In this document: piece by piece, positions 57,383 to 64,000 of the stretch
Layout of the letters: each line of letters opens with the position of its first letter
How positions within the stretch are numbered: the stretch's first letter is position 1
NCBI GenBank assembly: GCA_963969495.1
Contig: OZ018322.1
Location: 157,138,848 to 157,202,847 of the forward strand
Source: Ceratothoa steindachneri
Lineage: Eukaryota; Arthropoda; Malacostraca; Isopoda; Cymothoidae
Direction: 5' to 3'
Length of the DNA: 64,000 nucleotides
Translations under genes and position numbers: made by a program
The notes under the pieces: generated by a model
Told to the model about the DNA's origin: nothing
The model's input: the letters and a program-made list of their open reading frames with translations, nothing else
Databases searched by the model: none

Positions 57383-58767
57383 TGTGATAGAACGAGTTGA
57401 ATCTGTGTTAAATTCAACTCCTATCCCATATTAGTTAAAACCTCGAGGAGGCCCACGTGCATCTTCGATTCGAGGCTTGGAGTCTTATCAACAGCTGCCG
57501 GACGTCAATGTTTAAACAAGGAGGTTATCGTCCCCCCGTTCGCCCCCATACGCCGACCTCGCCAGATCGAGTTAGGCTTATGAACAGATAAGGCATTTTT
57601 CTCCGGCCCAGCTGTGCGTTCCCTCCAAGCTTTCACTCCATTCTCCCCCACGCCAAGGAGATGTCCTGGCTATTTATATGGACTCTTTACCACTAAGATC
57701 AGATTGGAGATCCAGATTTTCGTCGCGAAACATCACCACGACCCTCTCCCCCTTTGTGCGCCAAGGGACCTCGGCCTCGAGATTCACCATCACTTGTCCA
57801 GGAGGACAATATTCCTTGAGTGCCAAAGGTTCGAGCCTTTAGTGACGTCAAGTCCCCAAGGCATTCCCCCCTGCTGTTCAAAGAGAACAGCATTAGAACA
57901 GCCATTGTTCGTTTTGAGCCCTTCGCCAAGAAACGGTTCTCCCCCCCTCCTGTTGTTCAAGGAGAACAACATTAGAACAGCCATTGTTCGTTTTGAGCCC
58001 TTCGCCAAGAAACGGTTCTCTCCCCCCCCCTGTTGTTCAAGGGAGAACAACATTAGAACAGCCATTGTTCGTTTTGAGCCCTTCGCCAAGAAACGGTTCT
58101 CATCACCCCCCCTGTTGTTCAAGGAGAACAACATTAGAACAGCCATTGTTCTTGAGCCCGTAGACAAGAGACGGTTCTCATCCCCCCCCTTTGTTCAGAA
58201 GAGAACAACCTAGAACAGCCATTGTTCTTCCAGCCGTTCGTCGAGAAACGGTTCTCCTTCCCAAGACGCCACGTCAGGATCATCTTATCCCCCCCCCTCC
58301 TTCGGCTGGAACTCGCTAGCGGACCGAATATTCCTTCAAGTACCTTCCACTGCACCCTAATGAAGTTACGTAAGCCAAGCGTCACCTTTTGAGTATTGAT
58401 CCCTTATTTGTCAATTCTATCCTGTGCTTTAAATGGTTTATCGAACCATCCCATCTCTTTAACTCCATATTTGTTTTACCTTTTTTGATCCCTTAAATCC
58501 TTGGATTAGCCCGAGTCTCCACGACTCTTTCCATTCAGTTTGTCAATATTTTCTGTTTTTGTGTTTTGTTTATAGTTATTATTAATAAAACTCTATTTTA
58601 TTAATGATAGCAATATTATTATCCTTGAGCTCAGTTCCACTTCTTAAGCATTTTTGAAGATACATAATATCGGCCGCCAAGACAGTAAAACGCACTCAGA
58701 GATAATTAAGGAAGTTCCCTCAACGAATAGTGTTATATATAGTATCGTCGGGAGTCATTCTACGACA
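57383..58767 (+). repeat. 5' LTR
   Basis: It starts TGTGATAG and ends ACGACA. A TATA-like CTATTTATATGG lies near 57669, and an AATAAAACTC polyadenylation-type signal near 58584. A C-rich tandem array occupies about 57866-58260. The 199-codon frame at 57614-58213 and its antisense partners run through this array in all registers and are not genes. Confidence 0.93.
57866..58260 (+). repeat. Palindrome-rich ~80-bp tandem array in the 5' LTR
   Basis: Five units, with anchors CATTAGAACAGCCATTGTTC at 57891, 57970, 58051, 58132 and the variant CCTAGAACAGCCATTGTTC near 58209. Each carries two imperfect palindromes, TGTTCAAGGAGAACA and GAACAGCCATTGTTC, joined by CGCCAAGAAACGGTTCTC and a C-run of variable length. 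The same array is in the 3' LTR (about 62100-62495). Regularly spaced palindromes in the U3 region suggest a multi-site enhancer or a hairpin series (inference). Confidence 0.85.
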
Positions 58768-59128
58768 TATATATATATATACTATTTAATTTAGTATCAG
58801 GTGTGTAAGGTTTAACGCTATATCTTTGCAAACACTGGTCTCAGTCGAGTAAAGCATAGTGTTATTCGTTATAATAATAGAATATAGTAGTTCCCTTTTG
58901 TTTTAACGATTGCTATCCCCTTTTTTTTAAACTTAAGAAGCTGGAGTAGCTCAAGGAACGGTTATAATAATTTGTTTGTTTTTTTGTGATTTTAGTCAGT
59001 GGTTATTTAGAGTAAGAAACCAAGTACGAATAGGTCAGTGCCCATATTTAGGTAGGCTAATTCTATAGAGGCATAATTCTTGTTGCAAGGAATTTTAGTT
59101 GGTTGACTCTTGCGCCCCAAGTGCAAAG
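58768..59128 (+). promoter_or_regulatory. Leader between 5' LTR and ORF; primer-binding site unclear
   Basis: Right after the LTR end comes a 14-nt (TA)n tract (58768-58781), where a tRNA primer-binding site starting TGG is expected. No such site is visible. TAGTATCAGGTGTG near 58792 resembles the 5' end of some primer-binding sites, but is displaced by 24 nt and starts TAG. The remainder is AT-rich non-coding leader. Confidence 0.45.
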
Positions 59129-61213
59129 ATGACTCCGTTCGAAATCTTTAAAGCGCAAGGAGAGTCCTGTGGACTTTCCGGAAAAGAACTAATTAAGTAC
59201 ATTCGAGAGGAGCAAAGAAAAAAGGAAGAAAGAGAGGAACGGATAAGACAAGCTGACCATCAGATTGAATTGGCTCGGATTGAAGCAGAATTTCAAAGAA
59301 AAATGGAAGTAATAGAAAGGGAAAGAGTAATCCAACGAGAAGAAAGAAGGAAGGATTCGCGCCCCTTCCCAGGAAAGCTGACAAAGTTTCCGAGCCCCGT
59401 AAAACCCCCAAACTTCTTTCCCCAAAACCAACAACGGGACTCCAAACCTCCCGTTAAGACTTCTCCTCCATCTCTCTTCCCGAAGCGACCAACCATATGC
59501 TTCACCTGTGGTGTAGAAAACCACATGAGCTGGAATTGCCCCCAAAATTCTAGGCTTAAAAGCGGACCAGCCTACCAAGTTCACCAGATTAATGCAACCC
59601 CGGCTCCCCTGGTGGTGCAGACACAAGCAGAAACTTCTCCCCATCCGTCAGGCCACCAGGTAAATTTTTTTTGGAATAAAAGTTCAGCGGGAACTTTGAA
59701 ATATGAGGGCAACGTGGACAGCTGTCGAGTATTGACTCTCGTCAGGGACACAGGATGTACATGCTTCATCGTGTCTGACGAACTCCTCCCAGTGGCCTCT
59801 AACCACAAAAAATTTGCGGTGGTACGTGACTACCTTGGGCGGGCGAACAGATTCCCCGTCGCTAGATGTTACCTGCAGTGTCAATATTATAATGGCTGGG
59901 CTGAAGTCATTGTAGCACCCATAAAATTCTGTTCCGTACTTATAGGAAAGAGCCCCCAAGTAAGTTTCGACCCTGTGTTTCAGGCCACCCTTCCTCAAGG
60001 CCGAGATAAGAAAGAAGCCCAGGAGCCCGTCCCCATCAGAACCCCGATACCGTCCGATTTCTCGGAGACCCCTAACCAGGACTTTAGGACGGAAAAAGAG
60101 GAATGTGATTCACTAAAACCCTTAGGTGATAAGGCCCCAGACAAGGACACGGAGACTGTCCCTGGACCCCAAGAAATAAAGAACCCCCAACGCGCCCATG
60201 GAGATACCTTCGTAGAACTGGACGAAGCATCGGCGCTTGAAGAGGATTGCCCCGCGGAGTCCCTTAAGGTAATCCAGACAGTGTGCATCCAACCTGATGC
60301 CGATTACCCTCCTCCTTCCCTACCAGGCAAGTCTTTAGAACCCTCTGACCTGGATAGTGACGCACAGCTGACACCACGTCAGAAGAGTCAGCTCCAAGAA
60401 CTAATTAAATGGAATCACCATTTATTCACCCTATTAGCTCTTTTCGAGCAACTGCGTGAAAATGGCCTCACCATTGGCCCCAGCAAATGCCAGTTTGCCC
60501 ACGAAACCATCAAATATTTGGGTTTCAAAATAGGAAAAAGCAAGTCAGGTCCCCACGAGAACAAGATTAAGGCAATCGCCGACATGCCCCTCCCGATTAC
60601 AAAGAAGCCATTAAGATCGATCCTAGGATCAGCTTCTCCCTATCAGCGATTTGTTCCGAATTTCGCTGCAATTTTGGCCCCCCTATGCCCCCTTCAGGAA
60701 AAGAATTTCCCCGATCGTTTACGTTGGAATGATGTCGCTGTTTCCCGTTGTAATCAGCTCAAAAGTAAGTTCATTTCTGCCCCCATTTTTAAGTTGCCCA
60801 ACCCGGAAAAATCCTTTGGGGTTAAGACCGACGTGATCAACGAGGGCATTGGAGGTGTACTCCTTCAATACGTGGATGACAGAACGAGTCATCCAGTTGC
60901 ATATGCTAGTCGTCAATTAATACCACGCGGAAAGAGATATGCCACTAGAGAAAAGATAGCTCTATCAATTATCTGGGTCATAGACAAATTCAAGCTGTAC
61001 TTGATATGTAAAGATTTTCAAATAGGAACCGACCACCGTCCGTTAGCCTATATTAGGAATTTGAGACACTCAAACGGCCGCATCATGCGCTGGAGTTTAC
61101 TCTTGCAAGAGTATCAATTTAAAATATATTATATCAAAGGTTCCGATAACCAGGTCGCTGACGCACTCAGTAGGAATGCGTTACCGAATAGTGTAGAACA
61201 ATTGTATTCATAG
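59129..61213 (+). CDS. Deleted Gag-Pol frame: coiled coil, zinc knuckle, protease, RNase H
   Basis: This is an uninterrupted 694-codon frame from the first ATG at 59129; the frame is open slightly further upstream without an ATG. Residues ~15-75 are a Glu/Arg/Lys-rich coiled coil (EEQRKKEEREERIRQADHQI). Residue 124 starts the zinc knuckle CFTCGVENHMSWNC. Residues 207-209 are the protease DTG, followed by KFCSVLIGKSP. A Pro/Glu-rich stretch leads to the RT region, but near residue 434 it passes from KWNHHLFT straight to LFEQLRENGLTIGPSKC, so the RT palm is missing. RNase H follows, with KTDVINEGIGGVLLQ (Asp 568), ATREKIAL, and GTDHRPLA, ending NQVADALSRN. The stop comes ~14 codons later, so integrase is absent. 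The gag capsid, usually between coiled coil and knuckle, is missing too. The joins are in frame. Confidence 0.93.
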   Translation: MTPFEIFKAQGESCGLSGKELIKYIREEQRKKEEREERIRQADHQIELARIEAEFQRKMEVIERERVIQREERRKDSRPFPGKLTKFPSPVKPPNFFPQNQQRDSKPPVKTSPPSLFPKRPTICFTCGVENHMSWNCPQNSRLKSGPAYQVHQINATPAPLVVQTQAETSPHPSGHQVNFFWNKSSAGTLKYEGNVDSCRVLTLVRDTGCTCFIVSDELLPVASNHKKFAVVRDYLGRANRFPVARCYLQCQYYNGWAEVIVAPIKFCSVLIGKSPQVSFDPVFQATLPQGRDKKEAQEPVPIRTPIPSDFSETPNQDFRTEKEECDSLKPLGDKAPDKDTETVPGPQEIKNPQRAHGDTFVELDEASALEEDCPAESLKVIQTVCIQPDADYPPPSLPGKSLEPSDLDSDAQLTPRQKSQLQELIKWNHHLFTLLALFEQLRENGLTIGPSKCQFAHETIKYLGFKIGKSKSGPHENKIKAIADMPLPITKKPLRSILGSASPYQRFVPNFAAILAPLCPLQEKNFPDRLRWNDVAVSRCNQLKSKFISAPIFKLPNPEKSFGVKTDVINEGIGGVLLQYVDDRTSHPVAYASRQLIPRGKRYATREKIALSIIWVIDKFKLYLICKDFQIGTDHRPLAYIRNLRHSNGRIMRWSLLLQEYQFKIYYIKGSDNQVADALSRNALPNSVEQLYS

Positions 61214-61604
61214 GATTAGTATCTCCATGTAGGTATATACCGTCTTGTACGACTTAATTTAAGATTCTTTTGTAATATAGTTATTTAAGGTATGTCTGAA
61301 TTTTGTAACGCTCAATGTCTAATTTTTTTTTGATGTATATATATTTGTTCTTATTAATTTACGTATAAATTATTTTGTCCCGTATTTACTAAGTTTATAA
61401 CATTTCATTGTTCCATGCCCTTTTTTTTATTAAGTTGTATTAAAGGTTATTTTCCCCTGTAATCTAAAGATCAAAATAATCATGTATTGAGGTAATAATA
61501 GTTAGGTGCAGGAAGATACGGTTGGTACAAGAAAACGAGTTCCCTACAACGGAGCTCTATCGTTGTCCCTTCTCTCTTTTTTTTTCGAAGTGACAACTTC
61601 CCCT

Positions 61605-61616
61605 GGAATGGAGGGG
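61605..61616 (+). promoter_or_regulatory. Polypurine tract
   Basis: GGAATGGAGGGG lies directly before the TGTGATAG start of the 3' LTR. It is the normal place and composition for plus-strand priming in LTR elements. Confidence 0.8.
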
Positions 61617-63006
61617 TGTGATAGAACGAGTTGAATCTGTGTTAAATTCAACTCCTATCCCATATTAGTTAAAACCTCGAGGAGGCCCACGTGCATCTTC
61701 GATTCGAGGCTTGGAGTCTTATCAACAGCTGCCGGACGTCAATGTTTAAACAAGGAGGTTATCGTCCCCCCGTTCGCCCCCATACGCCGACCTCGCCAGA
61801 TCGAGTTAGGCTTATGAACAGATAAGGCATTTTTCTCCGGCCCAGCTGTGCGTTCCCTCCAAGCTTTCACTCCATTCTCCCCCACGCCAAGGAGATGTCC
61901 TGGCTATTTATATGGACTCTTTACCACTAAGATCAGATTGGAGATCCAGATTTTCGTCGCGAAACATCACCACGACCCTCTCTCCCTTTGTGCGCCAAGG
62001 GACCTCGGCCTCGAGATTCACCATCACCTGTCCAGGAGGACAATATTCCTTGAGTGCCAAAGGTTCGAGCCTTTAGTGATGTCAAGTCCCCAAGGCATTC
62101 CCCCCTGCTGTTCAAGGAGAACAGCATTAGAACAGCCATTGTTCGTTTTGTGCCCTTCGCCAAGAAACGGTTCTTCCCCCCCCCCCCTGTTGTTCAAGGA
62201 GAACAACATTAGAACAGCAATTGTTCGTTTTGAGCCCTTCGCCAAGAAACGGTTCTCTCCCCCCCCCCCTGTTGTTCAAGGGAGAACAACATTAGAACAG
62301 CCATTGTTCGTTTTGAGCCCTTCGCCAAGAAACGGTTCTCATCACCCCCCCTGTTGTTCAAGGAGAACAACATTAGAACAGCCATTGTTCTTGAGCCCGT
62401 AGACAAGAGACGGTTCTCATCCCCCCCCTTTGTTCAGAAGAGAACAACCTAGAACAGCCATTGTTCTTCCAGCCGTTCGTCGAGAAACGGTTCTCCTTCC
62501 CAAGACGCCACGTCAGGATCATCTTATCCCCCCCCTCCTTCGGCTGGAACTCGCCAGCGGACTGAATATTCCTTCAAGTACCTTCCACTGCACCCTAATG
62601 AAGTTACGTAAGCCAAGCGTCACCTTTTGAGTATTGATCCCTTATTTGTCAATTCTATCCTGTGCTTTAAATGGTTTATCGAACCATCCCATCTCTTTAA
62701 CTCCATATTTGTTTTACCTTTTTTGATCCCTTAAATCCTTGGATTAGCCCGAGTCTCCACGACCCTTTCCATTCAGTTTGTCAATATTTTCCGTTTTTGT
62801 GTTTTGTTTATAGTTATTATTAATAAAACTCTATTTTATTAATGATAGCAATATTATTATCCTTGAGCTCAGTTCCACTTCTTAAGCATTTTTGAAGATA
62901 CATAATATCGGCCGCCAAGACAGTAAAACGCACTCTAGAGATAATTAAGGAAGTTCCCTCAACGAATAGTGTTATATATAGTATCGTCGGGAGTCATTCT
63001 ACGACA
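61617..63006 (+). repeat. 3' LTR
   Basis: 1390 bp, almost identical to the 5' LTR. Differences seen include CTCGCTAGC to CTCGCCAGC, GGACCGAAT to GGACTGAAT, CACTCAGAG to CACTCTAGAG, and changes in C-run length. It holds the same palindrome array at about 62100-62495. The 184-codon frame 61848-62402 is a read-through of the array. Confidence 0.93.
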
Positions 63007-63011
63007 TAGAT
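63007..63011. repeat. 5-bp target-site duplication, right
   Basis: TAGAT, identical to 57378-57382, directly after the 3' LTR. Confidence 0.9.
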
Positions 63012-63299
63012 GAATCAGGTACAAACTTTGGAACCTGAAATCGATGGACAAACTAAAAGAGAAATATACCCACTGACAAGATTGATCTCACGAGCAACTT
63101 TGTCTGCCACCCAGTAAGAAATACGTCTAACAAGCACCTTGTTCATCACAAAACCAAGACTTTATTGTCGTCAAGTAATACACAAAAATCCCTTTTCTAA
63201 AAACACCCTCCACCACACTAGATCGCAACATAGTAAATTCGGCAGTACCAATCGCAAAAAAATTCCAGCTTATACCATAACCATATTCAAAACTTGGCA

Positions 63300-64000
63300 G
63301 CTCCACTTAATTCGAAGCCTTTAAGACTGCTAAAACATCAACAAATCGAAGAATTATGCAAGCAAACTCGATTCTTGCAATATATTATTCGTGGCCTTTG
63401 AGCCAATTTCAAGTTACCTCAAGAGATCATCCATAAACAAGATCCAGCGGGCATTTACAAAAGCGTACGACAAGTCTGCGTCGCTAAATACTAAACCAGT
63501 TACATGAGCTTGGAATCAGACGCCTATTAGCCCTATTCATTCAAAACTTTCTCCTGAATAAAAAATTTACAGTAAGTTCCCAGGGGCTCGGTACAGAAAG
63601 TGCCTCCAACCTAAAGGCGTCCCGCAGAGAAGTGTGTTAAGCACGACCATTGTTGCCAAATAGACAATACAGCCAACGGTCCTATCCAAACTTTTTTAAT
63701 TTCAATACAAATCTCCCTAAACTTGCGTATCCATATTTACACATTCATCAAAGGATATGTTGATGCAGAAACATCTGCTAAAATTGTAGTCACAGACAAG
63801 TCACTGCCAAACTAGGGTCCCTACATATTATGAAGGCTACTATAACCGCTTCATAAAAAGGGTTCAAGAAATGAAAAGAGATGTTAAGATGTGGAACACC
63901 TCTTCAAGAAAATTCGAAGAGAGGCAGATTTGCGAGTGCACCTGCTCCTAGAAGCCAATAAACTTATCCGTAGTTACTGGTTCTCTATTATCACTCCACC
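63300..64000 (+). pseudogene. Non-LTR (Jockey-like) RT fragment, runs off the window
   Basis: Around 63458 KAYDKSASLN stands at the first RT Asp region. After a frameshift, LHELGIRRLLALFIQNFLLN, then KKFTVSSQGLGTESASN gives the following helix and strand. PKGVPQRSVLSTT near 63617 is the GVPQGS box with Gly changed to Arg. Later parts, including the Asp-Asp box, are not recognisable before the window end. The sequence between the LTR element and 63300 gives no clear motif. Whether the LTR element inserted into this remnant is possible but not shown. Confidence 0.6.

Larger units (their letters stand above)
57383..63006 (+). mobile_element. LTR retrotransposon (Gypsy-type), internally deleted
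   Basis: Two direct LTRs (1385 and 1390 bp) starting TGTGATAGAACG and ending TTCTACGACA are flanked by the exact 5-bp TSD TAGAT. A purine-rich tract precedes the 3' LTR. The internal part is only about 2.85 kb and holds one open frame. This frame has a gag-type coiled coil and zinc knuckle, a protease, the end of RT and RNase H, but no capsid, RT palm or integrase. By eye the LTRs differ at about a dozen substitutions plus C-run length changes, so insertion is recent. Gypsy-type assignment rests on the protease-RT-RNase H order and the final ADALSRN motif. Confidence 0.93.

Noticed and set aside
57614..58213. 199-codon plus frame in the 5' LTR with repeated NIRTAIVRFEPFAKKRF peptides (and the 184-codon partner at 61848-62402)
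   Set aside because: It is the translation of the ~80-bp tandem palindrome array. All registers on both strands stay open, which is a composition and repeat effect.
59189..59644. 151-codon minus frame and other minus frames over 59.2-60.3 kb
   Set aside because: Shadow frames antisense to the Gag-Pol-derived ORF.

Overview
The window looks like intergenic or repeat-rich DNA from an animal nuclear genome, most probably an arthropod. It is AT-rich and full of decayed transposable elements of several classes: I-like, Jockey-like and CR1-like non-LTR elements, Penelope-like elements (PLEs), Tc1/mariner and hAT remnants, and one LTR retrotransposon. (TA)n tracts are frequent. I found no bacterial-style operon, no host housekeeping gene and no CRISPR array. 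I cannot fix the species from sequence alone; a crustacean or chelicerate is my guess.

Layout. 2.2-3.0 kb: Tc1-like transposase remnant (+). 3.4-5.75 kb: 5'-truncated I-like element copy 1 (+), followed directly by the C-terminus of an unrecognised repetitive protein family, here called family X (copy 3). 7.3-8.3 kb: GC-richer island with a ~65-bp tandem repeat. 10.35-17.6 kb: a family X gene (-) split by a 6-kb I-like element (copy 2, -) with a 9-bp target-site duplication (TSD). 17.6-19.2 kb: ORF1 of a Jockey-like element (-). 21.5-23.5 kb: an RT fragment of another Jockey-like element (-). 24.6-25.0 kb: hAT C-terminus, hit by a 41-bp retro-insertion with a perfect 12-bp TSD. 28.8-29.5 kb: a duplicated coding-like segment around a 338-bp repeat that recurs at 37.0 kb. 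30.2-30.6 kb: Tc-like fragment. 33.9-35.5 kb: CR1-like element. 38.5 kb: PLE fragment. 39.8-43.3 kb: Tc1 transposase split by a Jockey-like ORF1. 44.6-46.1 kb: PLE (-). 46.4-48.2 kb: the most complete family X copy (+). 48.5 kb: Tc-like fragment. 49.1-50.1 kb: inverted repeat array between (TA)n tracts. 50.3-51.1 kb: mariner. 51.1-52.2 kb and 54.4-55.4 kb: two PLEs (+). 57.38-63.01 kb: a complete LTR retrotransposon with 5-bp TSDs. 63.3 kb to the end: non-LTR RT fragment.

Two points stand out. The LTR element is structurally young, with near-identical LTRs and an exact TSD, yet its single open frame lacks the usual capsid region, the RT palm and the whole integrase. It therefore looks like a non-autonomous element moved in trans. 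Family X occurs three times here and keeps an ordered set of D, CxxC, H and E motifs. I infer, without proof, that it could be an RNase H-fold (DDE-type) transposase of an uncharacterised DNA transposon family.
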